DNA of 64,000 bases from an uncultured Lachnospiraceae bacterium (GCA_910579805.1 CAJTWM010000004.1:62001-126000), one strand, 5' to 3'. Positions 17,656-27,749 are shown, counted from the first letter of the stretch. The notes: generated from the letters alone by a model not told the origin. Numbers and translations are program-made.

Positions 17656-19635
17656 ATGAAAAGCATTCGAACTAAAATCACCTTATCTCTGATTCTGACG
17701 GTTCTGATCGGACTGGTCGCATCCGGTTCTTCAAGTATTTCGATGAACTACCACAATACGATGACTACCGTAGAGCAGATGATGAGCCAGACGGCAGTTT
17801 TGGCAGCAGGGCGCGCACAGCAGGAATTGGAAGTATATAAGAACGTCGTTATGGAAGTGGGATGCATTCCGCAGTTGTCGGATCCGGAGGTATCGGTGGA
17901 AGAAAAACAGGCTATTATTGACGGGCGCGTTTCCATGCACGGATTCCAAAGAGGAAACGTCATCGGTGCGGACGGAATCAGTATTTTTGACGGAAAGGAT
18001 TATTCGGACCGTGAATATGTCCGTCAGGCTATGCAGGGCAATGTTTTTGTATCGGAGCCGTTGATCAGTAAGATTACGGGGGAATTGTCCATTATGGTAG
18101 CGGCGCCCTTATATTCTGAGGGAGACTATGGGAAATCCATTGAAGGCGTCGTATATTTTGTTCCGCATGAAACCTTTTTAAACGATATTGTATCGGCAAT
18201 CCAGATTGGCGAAAACAGCAGGGCTTACATGATCAATAAAACCGGTGATACGATCGCTGACATTACTCTTGAGACGATCACGGTCCAAAATATAGAGGCA
18301 GAGGCACAGAGCGATTCTTCATTACGGGAATTGGCGGATATCCATACTAAAATGCGTCAGGGAGAAAACGGGTTTGGAAGTTATGTAAGCGGAGGGCATA
18401 AAATGTTTGCGGCTTATGCTCCCGTGCCGGATACGGACGGCTGGAGCATTGCAGTGACTGCGCCGCAGATCAATTATCTGGAATCTACGCGGGACGCGAT
18501 CATTGTCAATATTACAGTGATAGGAATTTCTATCCTGCTTTCGATTTTTGTCGCATTGACTTTGGCGTTGAATATCGGAAAACCGATGAAGGCTTGTGTA
18601 AACAGGATGAAGCTGCTTGTAGAGGGGGATTTGGATACGCCGCTGCCCAAGATTAAAAACAGAGATGAAACAGGTATGCTTGTCAGATCGACAGAGGATT
18701 TGGTAAAAGGATTGCGAACGGTTATCAGTGATATCGGATATTTGCTCAATGAGATTGCGAATCAGAATCTGGACGTTCACACGGAACATGAGGATGTATA
18801 TGTAGGCAGCTTTAAAAATATTTTGCTTTCCATGCGTAATATGAAGATCGAGCTGAGCAAGGCTATGTGTCAGGTTAACCGTTCGGCAGAGGAAGTGGCG
18901 AATGCCAGCGATCAATTATCGTCGAGCGCGCAGACGCTTAGTCAGGGAACGACAGAGCAGGCCAGCGCGGTACAGGAACTGGCAACGCGGATCAGCATAA
19001 TCTCTGAAGAAGTAAAAAATACGGCGAGCGGGGCGCTGGATGTAAGAAGTAAGACACATCAGACCGGCGAAGAAGTTTTCCTGTGTAACCAGAAGATGCA
19101 GAATCTGGTAGAGGCTATGGAAAAGATTCGAACCAGTTCCGAGGAGATCGAAAAGATTCTTAAGACGATAGACGATATTGCATTTCAGACGAATATACTC
19201 GCCCTGAACGCAGCGGTAGAGGCGGCCAGAGCCGGCAGCGCAGGAAAGGGATTCGCCGTTGTTGCGGAGGAGGTTCGTAATCTGGCAGGTAAATCCGCAC
19301 AGGCGGCTAAAAATACATCGGAACTTATTGCAAATTCTACGGACGCGGTGCACATCGGTACGGATATTGCACAGAATACGGCAGACGTTCTGCTTGGCGT
19401 GGTAAACAGCATTCAGTCTGTGGTCGATGCTATCGATCACATTGCAATTGTATCTAACGAACAATCGGAATCGGTTAAGCAGGTTTCCGAAGGCATTCAT
19501 CAGATTTCGGATGTGGTGCAGAGCAATAGCGCTTCGGCGGAGGAAAGCGCCGCTGCCAGTGAACAGCTTTCAGCAGAGGCTACCTGCATGAAGGAACTGG
19601 TAGATCAGTTTACTTTGGCTTCGGAATCATTATAA
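17656..19635 (+). CDS. Methyl-accepting chemotaxis protein with dCache sensor
   Basis: A 659-residue receptor: TM1 at about residues 7-27; an extracytoplasmic dCache domain (VIGADGISIFDGKDYSDREY, SYVSGGHKMFAAYAPV) to about 275; TM2 near 280-303; HAMP to about 355; then the signalling helices, whose tip is ILALNAAVEAARAGSAGKGF AVVAEEVR split around residues 515-540. Such receptors control CheA and the flagellar motor. The ligand is unknown, but dCache domains often bind amino acids. SD is GGGGGG. A hairpin with 8-bp arms at 19673-19680 and 19711-19718 may end the transcript. Confidence 0.93.
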   Translation: MKSIRTKITLSLILTVLIGLVASGSSSISMNYHNTMTTVEQMMSQTAVLAAGRAQQELEVYKNVVMEVGCIPQLSDPEVSVEEKQAIIDGRVSMHGFQRGNVIGADGISIFDGKDYSDREYVRQAMQGNVFVSEPLISKITGELSIMVAAPLYSEGDYGKSIEGVVYFVPHETFLNDIVSAIQIGENSRAYMINKTGDTIADITLETITVQNIEAEAQSDSSLRELADIHTKMRQGENGFGSYVSGGHKMFAAYAPVPDTDGWSIAVTAPQINYLESTRDAIIVNITVIGISILLSIFVALTLALNIGKPMKACVNRMKLLVEGDLDTPLPKIKNRDETGMLVRSTEDLVKGLRTVISDIGYLLNEIANQNLDVHTEHEDVYVGSFKNILLSMRNMKIELSKAMCQVNRSAEEVANASDQLSSSAQTLSQGTTEQASAVQELATRISIISEEVKNTASGALDVRSKTHQTGEEVFLCNQKMQNLVEAMEKIRTSSEEIEKILKTIDDIAFQTNILALNAAVEAARAGSAGKGFAVVAEEVRNLAGKSAQAAKNTSELIANSTDAVHIGTDIAQNTADVLLGVVNSIQSVVDAIDHIAIVSNEQSESVKQVSEGIHQISDVVQSNSASAEESAAASEQLSAEATCMKELVDQFTLASESL

Positions 19636-19672
19636 TGGCACGGAAACAGATAGGTTATAAAAATTGACCAGC

Positions 19673-19725
19673 GGCTATTCTCAGTACGGGATTTTAACGA
19701 TCCGGACAGGGAATAGCCTTGCTTT
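19673..19725 (+). terminator. Possible terminator after the chemoreceptor gene
   Basis: GGCTATTC (19673-19680) pairs with GAATAGCC (19711-19718) around a 30-nt loop; the sequence after it is only moderately T-rich. Confidence 0.45.
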
Positions 19726-19788
19726 ATCTTTTTCTTCCGGCGGATAGAAAGCGGCATAAAAAAACGCAGTGGACAGATGGGAGCAAAT

Positions 19789-21162
19789 ATGACAGAAAAT
19801 CAAAATATGACAAAAGGAAAACCGCTAAAATTATTGTTCTTTTTTGCACTCCCGCTTATGTTCGGGAATATTTTCCAGCAGCTTTATACGGTGGTTGATA
19901 CTGCCATTGTGGGAAACGGCGTGGGCATGGAGGCATTGGCGGCGCTTGGCACAGTGGATTGGCTTAATTGGATGCTATTGGGGATTGCTCAGGGTTTTAC
20001 GCAAGGTTTCTCCGTCAGAATCTCACAAAAGTACGGCGAAGGCGATCAGGAAGGTGTGAAAAAGGCAATCGGTACATCGGCGCGTCTTTCCGCTGTGATT
20101 GCGTTGATCTGCATGGCGTTAAGCCAGCTCTTTTTACCGTTGTTTTTGCAATTTCTGCGTGTACCGGTAGAACTGCGGGGAATGGCGGAGCTTTATACGA
20201 GGATTTTGTTTGGCGGACTTGGGGCGGTAGTATTTTATAATTTTTGCTCTTCCGTACTTCGTGCGGTGGGGGACAGTAAAACGCCGTTAAAAGCCATGAT
20301 CGCAGCGTCAGTTACGAATATTGTATTGGACCTGCTTGCCGTATTTGTGCTGAAATGGGGAATTGCAGGCGCGGCGGCGGCAACAGTGCTTTCCCAATGC
20401 TTATCAGGATTTTTATGTGCGTTGAAGATTTGGAAGACACCCGGATTACATTTTGGAAAAGAACATGTAGAGACGGACAGAGAATTGGAGAAAACATTGA
20501 TAAAGATCGGGACACCGGTTGCTGCGCAGAATATTATCATTTCTGTGGGCGGTATGGCAGTACAGATGATCGTTAACGGTTTTGGCATGAGTTTTATTGC
20601 AGGCTTTACCGCAACAAACAAATTGTACGGTATACTTGAAATTGCAGCCATCTCGTATGGATATGCGGTTACGACTTACGTTGGACAAAATTACGGCGCC
20701 TTGGAGCGCGGAAGGATCAAAAGCGGGATACGCGCAGCGCTGGTCTTATCAGTGGCCACATCCGCGCTGATTGCCGTCATTATGATTGTTTTCGGGAGGA
20801 CGATCACCATGCTTTTTATTTCTTCCGAAGATCCGGAGCTGGCAGCGGCGGCCGGAAATACGGCTTATCTCTATCTTTGCATTATGAGTGTGCTTCTTCC
20901 GGTGCTGTATCTTTTGTATGTTTATCGTTCCGCCCTGCAGGGAATGGGGAATACGATGACCGCAATGGTGTCAGGTATCATTGAATTTGTGCTGCGCGTG
21001 GGCGTTGCGTTTTTGATCGGGATGACCGGATATGAAACGGGGATCTTATGCGCGGAGGCTGCAGCATGGTTTGGCGCGGCAGTATTCTTAATGGCGGCGT
21101 ATTATATCAACATTGGAAAAATCATGAAGGGAGAGGGCGGAGAAGACGCTGTACAGCGATGA
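19789..21162 (+). CDS. MATE family efflux transporter
   Basis: A 457-residue membrane protein with about 12 TM helices. LPLMFGNIFQQLYTVVDTAI near the start and ALAALGTVDW are typical of the NorM/DinF-like MATE group, as are the two homologous halves (second half from KIGTPVAAQNIIISVGGMAV). It exports drugs or metabolites in exchange for Na+ or H+. The ATG at 19789 has GGAG 5 nt upstream; the ATG at 19777 lacks an SD. It is followed 13 nt later by a short ORF and then the GHKL kinase. Confidence 0.9.
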   Translation: MTENQNMTKGKPLKLLFFFALPLMFGNIFQQLYTVVDTAIVGNGVGMEALAALGTVDWLNWMLLGIAQGFTQGFSVRISQKYGEGDQEGVKKAIGTSARLSAVIALICMALSQLFLPLFLQFLRVPVELRGMAELYTRILFGGLGAVVFYNFCSSVLRAVGDSKTPLKAMIAASVTNIVLDLLAVFVLKWGIAGAAAATVLSQCLSGFLCALKIWKTPGLHFGKEHVETDRELEKTLIKIGTPVAAQNIIISVGGMAVQMIVNGFGMSFIAGFTATNKLYGILEIAAISYGYAVTTYVGQNYGALERGRIKSGIRAALVLSVATSALIAVIMIVFGRTITMLFISSEDPELAAAAGNTAYLYLCIMSVLLPVLYLLYVYRSALQGMGNTMTAMVSGIIEFVLRVGVAFLIGMTGYETGILCAEAAAWFGAAVFLMAAYYINIGKIMKGEGGEDAVQR

Positions 21163-21175
21163 GAAAGATGATATT

Positions 21176-21352
21176 ATGAGGATGATCAAAGAAATGGTAA
21201 GGATACTCTTTTCAGTAATGTTAAAGGGGCAGTATACGCAGATAGAACCGGAAGAGGAAATACCGGAAGGACTGAAGGCGCTGGCAGGGAGGGCAGGATG
21301 CCGGGGATTTTACTATGGTGGGAAAAGCGGTTTTTACTTGCGGACCGCCTGA
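21176..21352 (+). CDS. Small ORF between MATE and GHKL kinase genes (58 aa, unrecognised)
   Basis: ATG at 21176, stop at 21350-21352. The peptide starts MRMIKEMVRILFSVMLKGQY (amphipathic, basic), has an acidic middle (IEPEEEIPE) and ends with a glycine/aromatic tail with one cysteine (AGRAGCRGFYYGGKSGFYLR). It begins 13 nt after the MATE stop and ends 30 nt before the kinase. The SD is weak (GAGAAAG). It could be a real small protein linked to the kinase or a chance frame. Confidence 0.35.
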   Translation: MRMIKEMVRILFSVMLKGQYTQIEPEEEIPEGLKALAGRAGCRGFYYGGKSGFYLRTA

Positions 21353-21382
21353 ACCGGGTATTGTATTGGGGGAAATCTTAGG

Positions 21383-22672
21383 ATGCTTTTTTTTAGAATC
21401 ATGGATTTTGTGTTTGCATGGAGTTATGCATTTGTCTTTTTTCATCTGCTGAAAACCTTTCTGCCTCTTCGCAGAAACCGGATCATGGCGGTCGCTGCCT
21501 TTGTGATCTGCGGTTATCTGGCGGATTGCATTATTTATTCCAATGATTTGGCAAATTTACTGGGGGTCATGATAGGGTTTGCGACATATATGCTGGTGTT
21601 TCATAGCGGAACCCTATTGGAAAAGCTGTCTGCGGTTTTGGTTTTTTATCCGGCGCTGATTGCGATCAACTATCTGATGATAGACGTAGGAAGCCGTATG
21701 TATTACGGTGTGACGCAGGCAACTTATGAAGAAACGATGCAATCGCCTGAATTGACATTGATAAGCAGCGTGATCCATACGGTGTCTTTGATCCTGAGAT
21801 TACTGTTTTGGATCGGGGCATGGCTGATTTTACGGAAGTTTTTGGGAAAGATCACGGCCCATGTAGATTCTAAGACGTGGCTGATCGTAGATATGCTTAT
21901 GCTTTCTTCCTTTGTGGCGGTATTTACGATTATATATTTTATGCCCCGGGATACGGCTATCGTATATCCTATTTGCGGGGCCGCTGTTTTCTCCAGCTTT
22001 GGGTGTATGTATCTTGCGGCTTATATTTGTGAATCCATTCAAACCGCTTATAGGGTACAGGAATTGGAGAGGCAGAAAAATTACTATAAAGACAGGATCA
22101 GGGAAGAAGAACGGGTGCGCAGCATTTATCACGACCTGAAAAATCACCTTTTGGTCTGGCAGTCGGAGGCGGAAGGGAGACAGGCGCTGCAATCGGTGGA
22201 GAGACTTCGTTCCCAAATAGAAGGGTATGAAAATTTTTGGCATACGGGAAATGAAATTCTTGATATTATCATCAGGGATAAGGCTAAGTCGGCGAAGGAG
22301 AAGCAGATCGATTTTAACGCCGTTATTTCTTTTGAAAGCGGTGCTTTTTTGGAGGCTTTGGATATCAGTACGATTTTCGGGAATGCGTTGGATAATGCGA
22401 TTGAAGCCAGCGAAAAATTACCGGAAGACCAGCGGATCATAACTGTGAAAGCGGACCGCGTCAGGGACATGCTGGCGATCGTTGTAGAGAACAATGTCCC
22501 TCCCGATATGTCTTTCCCCGACAAAACCACGAAAAAAGATACCTTTCTCCATGGCTTTGGACTTTCTAATATTAAAAGGGCAGTGGAACGATATGGAGGT
22601 CAGTGTAATGTGAAAACGGAATATGGGGTGTTCCGTCTTAAGATCATGATTCCGATTCCTTCGTATTCATAA
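21383..22672 (+). CDS. AgrC-like GHKL-domain sensor histidine kinase
   Basis: A 429-residue protein with about six N-terminal TM segments (residues 5-215), a coiled coil (YRVQELERQKNYYKDRIREE), the phosphoacceptor region SIYHDLKNHLLVW (the HDLKNH box of AgrC/GHKL kinases) near residue 250, and ATP-binding TIFGNALDNAIEASEKL plus HGFGLSNIKRAVERYGG. These kinases usually sense peptides and act on LytTR response regulators. None is nearby, so it is an orphan kinase. Confidence 0.85.
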   Translation: MLFFRIMDFVFAWSYAFVFFHLLKTFLPLRRNRIMAVAAFVICGYLADCIIYSNDLANLLGVMIGFATYMLVFHSGTLLEKLSAVLVFYPALIAINYLMIDVGSRMYYGVTQATYEETMQSPELTLISSVIHTVSLILRLLFWIGAWLILRKFLGKITAHVDSKTWLIVDMLMLSSFVAVFTIIYFMPRDTAIVYPICGAAVFSSFGCMYLAAYICESIQTAYRVQELERQKNYYKDRIREEERVRSIYHDLKNHLLVWQSEAEGRQALQSVERLRSQIEGYENFWHTGNEILDIIIRDKAKSAKEKQIDFNAVISFESGAFLEALDISTIFGNALDNAIEASEKLPEDQRIITVKADRVRDMLAIVVENNVPPDMSFPDKTTKKDTFLHGFGLSNIKRAVERYGGQCNVKTEYGVFRLKIMIPIPSYS

Positions 22673-22812
22673 ACGTTCCCACAATATCCAATAAGTCTCT
22701 GCTTATCTATATTGTAACTTTTAAAGCCTGAAAGGTAAGTAAACTTATCGTTTAAACAGAAAGAATTTTGTGTTATAGTATGCTACATACTGATAAAAGG
22801 AGGAAGTGCCCA

Positions 22813-23790
22813 ATGAGCGAGCATAAGGAAGGGATCTTGTCAGACGAAGGGGTATGCAGGATCGAAGACGCCAGCCTGAAAGAGCAGATCGCAGAAACTG
22901 TTTTAAAAGACCTGCCGGAGTGGTTCGGGCTGCCGGACAGCACGAAGGAATATGTAGAAAAAAGTAGAGATCTGCCCTTTTTCGCATATTATATGGACGG
23001 GAACTATGTCGGTTTCCTTGTACTGAAGGAAACGGGCAAACATACGGCGGAGATTTATGTTATGGGAATCCTGAAACAGTATCACCGCCACGGGATAGGG
23101 AAAAAATTATTTCAGGAATTTTTGCGGTATGCGGAACAAAAACAATATGAGTTTGCCCAAGTCAAGACCGTAGATGAAGGACATTATGAAGAGTATGACA
23201 GGACGAGGCTGTTTTATGAAAGGATGGGATTTAAAAAATTGGAGTGTTTTCCCACATTATGGGATGAGTGGAATCCATGCCTTGTTATGGTCATGTCGGT
23301 AAAGGACGGTATAAGAAAAAACGGCCTGCTTCAGGAAATACGGTTGTCAGATGTAGACGATACAAATTTGAAAACGGTATTAGAGCTGGAAGTAACGGAG
23401 AAGCAGAAAAGATTTGTCCCTTCACCGGAAGGGATCCTTGCCCGCGCATGGGCGCATAGAAAGGAAAATGCAAAAGTGCATATCATTGAGGCGGACCGGT
23501 GGGCCGTCGGCATGATATTGGTATATGAAATGGAAGAAGAACCGGCCTGCTATTGCCTTATGGAAATGATGATAGATAAGCGCTGTCAGAATTACGGATA
23601 CGGGCAGCGGGCCTTAAGGAAATTAATAGAGGAATACGCGAAAGACCCTAAATATCCGCGAATGGAACTGGCAGTCGACAGGGAGAATCCTGCCGCTATC
23701 CATACTTATGAAAAGGCCGGTTTTGCAGATTCCGGATATATTGACCCTGAACTGCCGCAATATCGTAATTTAGTGTATGAGTTTATATGA
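22813..23790 (+). CDS. Tandem GNAT acetyltransferase (two GNAT domains)
   Basis: A 325-residue protein with two acetyl-CoA folds. The first, about residues 45-150, contains YVMGILKQYHRHGIGKKLFQ and FYERMGF. The second, residues 175-325, contains LMEMMIDKRCQNYGYGQRAL, ELAVDRENPAAIHTYEKAGF. The second half resembles diamine or ribosomal-protein acetyltransferases. Substrates are unknown. AAAGGAGG lies 9 nt before ATG 22813, so the upstream in-frame ATGs are not used. Confidence 0.83.
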   Translation: MSEHKEGILSDEGVCRIEDASLKEQIAETVLKDLPEWFGLPDSTKEYVEKSRDLPFFAYYMDGNYVGFLVLKETGKHTAEIYVMGILKQYHRHGIGKKLFQEFLRYAEQKQYEFAQVKTVDEGHYEEYDRTRLFYERMGFKKLECFPTLWDEWNPCLVMVMSVKDGIRKNGLLQEIRLSDVDDTNLKTVLELEVTEKQKRFVPSPEGILARAWAHRKENAKVHIIEADRWAVGMILVYEMEEEPACYCLMEMMIDKRCQNYGYGQRALRKLIEEYAKDPKYPRMELAVDRENPAAIHTYEKAGFADSGYIDPELPQYRNLVYEFI

Positions 23791-23816
23791 TGGCGTCTAA
23801 CGGAGGAGGGGCCGCA

Positions 23817-25607
23817 TCAGTGATAGTACTGTGCCTGTGCGGCGAACATTTCGGCGTAGATACCGTTTGGTTTTAATACCAGCTCGTCATGCGTACCGTA
23901 TTCTTTGATGCGTCCTTCCGAAAAAACGGCGATGCAGTCGCAAAACTTGCAGCTTGAAAGACGGTGGGAAATATAGACCGCCGTTTTTTCCCCTACGAGG
24001 GTATCAAATTGTCTGTAAATATCATATTCCGCCACCGGATCAAGAGCGGCCGTAGGTTCATCTAAAATAACTACGGGCGCTTTTTTAAAGAGAGATCTTG
24101 CGATGGCGATTTTCTGCTGTTCTCCGCCGGAAGGCTCAATCCCGTTTTCATCAAAGAATTTAAAAAGCATGGTATCCATTCCTTTTTCGAGAGTATCCAT
24201 TTTATCTTTAAGCCCCACCTGTTCGATCAGCGTGTGCAGATCTTTTTCCGGACAAGTCCGATCCAAAACAATATTGTCTTTAACGGAAAAAGCAAGCAGG
24301 TTAAAATCCTGAAATACGGGAGAAAAAAGTCCCATATATTCGCTATAGTCATATTCTTTGATATTGATTCCGTCTAATAAAATTTCGCCCTTGTCGGTAT
24401 CGTAGAGTCTGCATAAAAGTTTGATGAAAGTGGTTTTTCCAGCCCCGTTTAATCCTACTACCGAAAGATGCTCGCCGGGGTGGATTATGATGTTCACATC
24501 CTCAAGTACTTTTACGTCCGTATTCGGGTAGGTAAAAGATACGTTTTTGAATTCTATAGTATGCGGGACATCTTTAACAGGACGGCTGCCTTTTTTGATC
24601 GCAGGCGGATAGCCCATAAATTTCACATATTCATAAGCGTAGTTAGTACGTTTGATCAGTTCCTGTATGTTCATGATCAAACCCTGCATGGCGGAGTTAA
24701 GAGTGGCTCCGGCAGTCAGCATCTGTGAAAAAGTACCGATCGTGATTTTTCCCATAATGACCAGTATGCCGAGATAGAGGTAGGTACAGAAATCTTTTAC
24801 GGCGTCAAAAACCGTTCCGGCAGCGTTAAGGGGAAGAAGCCGGTCGGCCTGCCATTTCCAATTACTTAAAGATTCCTGATTATAGCAGTTCCACTTTTCC
24901 ACCATCATATCTTTGGCGTCGTAAAGGCGGATGTCTTTTCCGTAACGGAAATCTACAAGGTCCCATCCAAGATAGCCGAATATGCGGTTTAGTTTGGAAA
25001 GCCGGTTGAAAGATTCGATTTCAATGGCATTTTTCCTGCTGTTTATAAAGGTGTTGATCAGGAGCAGAAAAGCGGTTATTGCAAATAATGCGGGGGCGTT
25101 CATAATGATCAGGAGGATCACGCCGGCAATCTTTAAGGTGTTCGAAATCATTTGAAATACTTGCATGGATATGCCATATACGCCTCCGGAGTACCAATCC
25201 ATTCCAGTTCTCGCCTTCTCAATCTGATCCAGCGCTTTTTTATCTTCCGTAAGCTGGAAATCCAGTTCCATAACGCGCCGGCTCATTTTCTCCGTGAAGA
25301 AGTTTTCCATTTTTTCGCTGTATTTTTCCATGATCACATCGGTTATAGAAGCCATAAGGGACAGGAAAGTACCTCCTATGGCGATCACGGCAACATAGGT
25401 TAAGAGCTTTTGTATGTTTCTGCCGCCCAGCAGTTCATCCAAAATAAGAGGCGTCATCATAATGGATACAAAGGGCTGTATGGCTTTCAGTATGATGTTG
25501 ACCGCGCCGCAGAAGAAAAATCCCTTATAATGTCTCCATGCGATGGGCATAAAATATAGCAAAGTCTTTCCGGCCACATTGCCAGTTTCTTTCTTTTCTT
25601 TAGCCAA
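23817..25607 (-). CDS. ABC exporter subunit (TM + ATPase), second of a pair
   Basis: A 596-residue half-transporter: six TM helices (about residues 30-300) and an ATPase with Walker A GLNGAGKTTF, signature PSGGEQQKIAIARS, Walker B VVILDEPTAALDP and switch H (ISHRL). The start is a TTG at 25607-25605 with AGGAGG 9 nt upstream, so it overlaps the end of the partner gene by 8 nt. This indicates co-translation and a heterodimer. The noncanonical PSGGE signature beside SGGE in its partner is common in heterodimeric exporters. The substrate is unknown: peptide, lipid or drug. Confidence 0.87.
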   Translation of the reverse strand: MAKEKKETGNVAGKTLLYFMPIAWRHYKGFFFCGAVNIILKAIQPFVSIMMTPLILDELLGGRNIQKLLTYVAVIAIGGTFLSLMASITDVIMEKYSEKMENFFTEKMSRRVMELDFQLTEDKKALDQIEKARTGMDWYSGGVYGISMQVFQMISNTLKIAGVILLIIMNAPALFAITAFLLLINTFINSRKNAIEIESFNRLSKLNRIFGYLGWDLVDFRYGKDIRLYDAKDMMVEKWNCYNQESLSNWKWQADRLLPLNAAGTVFDAVKDFCTYLYLGILVIMGKITIGTFSQMLTAGATLNSAMQGLIMNIQELIKRTNYAYEYVKFMGYPPAIKKGSRPVKDVPHTIEFKNVSFTYPNTDVKVLEDVNIIIHPGEHLSVVGLNGAGKTTFIKLLCRLYDTDKGEILLDGINIKEYDYSEYMGLFSPVFQDFNLLAFSVKDNIVLDRTCPEKDLHTLIEQVGLKDKMDTLEKGMDTMLFKFFDENGIEPSGGEQQKIAIARSLFKKAPVVILDEPTAALDPVAEYDIYRQFDTLVGEKTAVYISHRLSSCKFCDCIAVFSEGRIKEYGTHDELVLKPNGIYAEMFAAQAQYYH

Positions 25608-27462
25608 CGGTAACCGCCTCCTCGTCTTTATAATACTGCGCCTGAATTTCGAACATATCGGCATAAGCGCCTTTTGCATTTAAAAGCTCCTCATGCGAGC
25701 CGTATTCTATCATTTCACCTTCTTTAAACATAGCGATGCTGTCACAGAACCGGGTAGAAGAAAGGCGGTGTGAAATGTAAACGGCGGATTTATTCCCGAT
25801 CAGGTCGTTAAAATTTCTATACAGATCGTATTCTGCCAGCGCGTCCAATGCGGCGGTAGGTTCGTCCAAAACAATGATAGGGGCGTCTTTGTAAAGCGCT
25901 CTCGCCAACGCCAGCTTTTGCTTTTCACCGCCGGAGAGATCCACGCCGTTATCATAAAGTACTTTTAATAATTGGGTGTCTGCGCCGTCCGGTAGATTTT
26001 CCAGTTTTTCTTTCATGCCTGCCCGTACCAGACAAGCTTCGGCAAGCGTCCGGTCCGTAGTTTCCGGGCGTTTCATGGAAACATTTTCCGACATGGGAAA
26101 TGCAAATATTTCTACATTCTGAAAAACGGGAGAGAACAACTGATAATATTCTTTTCTTTTGAATTTCCGTATATCCGTGCCGTTTAAAAGGATCGCGCCT
26201 TCCGTTACGTCATATAGGCGCAGCAAAAGTTTGATAAAGGTGGTCTTTCCGGCCCCGTTTAATCCTACCACCGCTAACTTCTTTCCTGCTTCAAGGGTAA
26301 GATCAAGGTGTCTTAAGGCGTAGGTTTCCGCGCCCTCATAACGGTAAGAAACGTCTTTAAATTCAAAGACATAAGTTTCCGCTTTGGGAACGGGAATACA
26401 GTCAGGGTCATCTTCCGTTTTTAAATCCATAAAAGACCGGAAGTCGTCTACCTGCATGGAGCGTTCTTTAAAAGACCCCATAGAATTTAAAAATTGTGTC
26501 AGTGCGGAGGAAAAAGTGGTGGAAAGGCCAAGGTAAAGGGTAAAATTACCGATGGACAGGTTCCGGTCAATGACACAGAAAATCAAAACGCCGTAAACAC
26601 AGGCTTGTGAAAGCATGGAAATACCGTGTGCAAAAATGGAATTGTAGATCCACAGATTTCGGCTATACAGCATTTTTTCCTGTTTTTCCATAAGGATGTC
26701 ATGATGTTTTTTTGTAAGCCAATGTTTCATATGAAAAAGATGAATATCTTTCGCATAGGAGAAGTTCTGAGTCAGCTGATTCATATAGTTGATTTTGCGC
26801 CAAGTGGGCGCCAGTTTGTCCCATACTTTTTTTCTGTCTTTTTTTACGGTATAGCGGAAAAAAAGATATTGGAAAGTAGAGAGAACTGCCAAAACAAGAA
26901 TCATCCGCAGGTCTAAAGCGGCAACTGCAGTGACGGTAACGAGCATGAGAAGAAATTGTACGCCGAAATCATAAACGGAATGCATCAGACCTTCCACACC
27001 GTTGTCGTTTCCTCCCGTGGCAGTCGTTGCTTTTTGGTGCATATCCAAGATTTTGGGCTGTTCCAGCATTTGATAGTTCATGGAAAGAGCCTTTTCTACA
27101 CGTTCCGATATGATATGCATCCGTACATGGATCATATTGTACCACATCTTATTGTTGGCGACGGTATTAACGAGCATAAAGACAAGCTCGATCAGGGTGG
27201 TGGCAATTACCAGATGTAACAGAGGACGGATATCCTTTTCGGGCGTATTTGCCTGAGCCTGTACGATATCGATCACAAATTTTCCGATAAAACTCCACAA
27301 ATACTGCATCAATGAATTTGCGATCATTCCAATCAACAGTAAAAACAAAAGAAGCGGATCATATTGCTTTATCTTTTTTAATATGTAAATAGAATTGCTG
27401 ACAATGCCATACTCGGTATGGAACGGGTTGTTTTCTTCCTTTTTTTGTTTTGATCTTGACAA
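25600..27462 (-). CDS. ABC exporter subunit (TM + ATPase), first of a pair
   Basis: A 620-residue half-transporter with six TM helices in residues 40-330 and an ATPase carrying GLNGAGKTTFIKLLLRLYD, DLSGGEKQKLALARALYKDA, IIVLDEPTAALDALAEYDLY and SHRLSS. About 30% similar by eye to its partner, mainly in the ATPase. The start is TTG after GAGGGGG, 5 nt upstream. A 10-bp dyad at 27493-27515 sits just upstream and may be an operator. The pair forms an operon on the minus strand. Confidence 0.87.
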   Translation of the reverse strand: MSRSKQKKEENNPFHTEYGIVSNSIYILKKIKQYDPLLLFLLLIGMIANSLMQYLWSFIGKFVIDIVQAQANTPEKDIRPLLHLVIATTLIELVFMLVNTVANNKMWYNMIHVRMHIISERVEKALSMNYQMLEQPKILDMHQKATTATGGNDNGVEGLMHSVYDFGVQFLLMLVTVTAVAALDLRMILVLAVLSTFQYLFFRYTVKKDRKKVWDKLAPTWRKINYMNQLTQNFSYAKDIHLFHMKHWLTKKHHDILMEKQEKMLYSRNLWIYNSIFAHGISMLSQACVYGVLIFCVIDRNLSIGNFTLYLGLSTTFSSALTQFLNSMGSFKERSMQVDDFRSFMDLKTEDDPDCIPVPKAETYVFEFKDVSYRYEGAETYALRHLDLTLEAGKKLAVVGLNGAGKTTFIKLLLRLYDVTEGAILLNGTDIRKFKRKEYYQLFSPVFQNVEIFAFPMSENVSMKRPETTDRTLAEACLVRAGMKEKLENLPDGADTQLLKVLYDNGVDLSGGEKQKLALARALYKDAPIIVLDEPTAALDALAEYDLYRNFNDLIGNKSAVYISHRLSSTRFCDSIAMFKEGEMIEYGSHEELLNAKGAYADMFEIQAQYYKDEEAVTVG

Positions 27463-27492
27463 AATATCCCCCTCATCTTTTGTTTTGCTACT

Positions 27493-27515
27493 TTATAATT
27501 TAGTTTAAATTATAA
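27493..27515 (-). promoter_or_regulatory. Perfect dyad upstream of the ABC exporter pair
   Basis: TTATAATTTA (27493-27502), spacer GTT, TAAATTATAA (27506-27515): 10-bp perfect arms, about 30 nt before the TTG start at 27462. It could be an operator for a MarR/TetR-like regulator; no such gene is adjacent. AT-richness makes chance less remote. Confidence 0.45.
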
Positions 27516-27749
27516 TGAAATGCAAGGGAAAAAACATAAAATATTAGGTGAAAAATATAAACTATTAGTTGAATTTTCTCGGTGTTTAGGCGGCAGATGA
27601 ATTTTTACCGGTATTAACATAGTGATAAGAATATGAAATATTGACAAATAGGACAGAGATTTTAAAATGAGAACAAATTAATATTAAACTAAAAACAGGA
27701 AAGACGAGATACGCATACAAAAGAGAAATCAGGGAAGGAACTGATAGCA

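Noticed and set aside
18322..18915. Long minus-strand ORFs opposite the chemoreceptor (also 18916-19500)
   Set aside because: They mirror the codon pattern of the MCP gene and lack ribosome sites.
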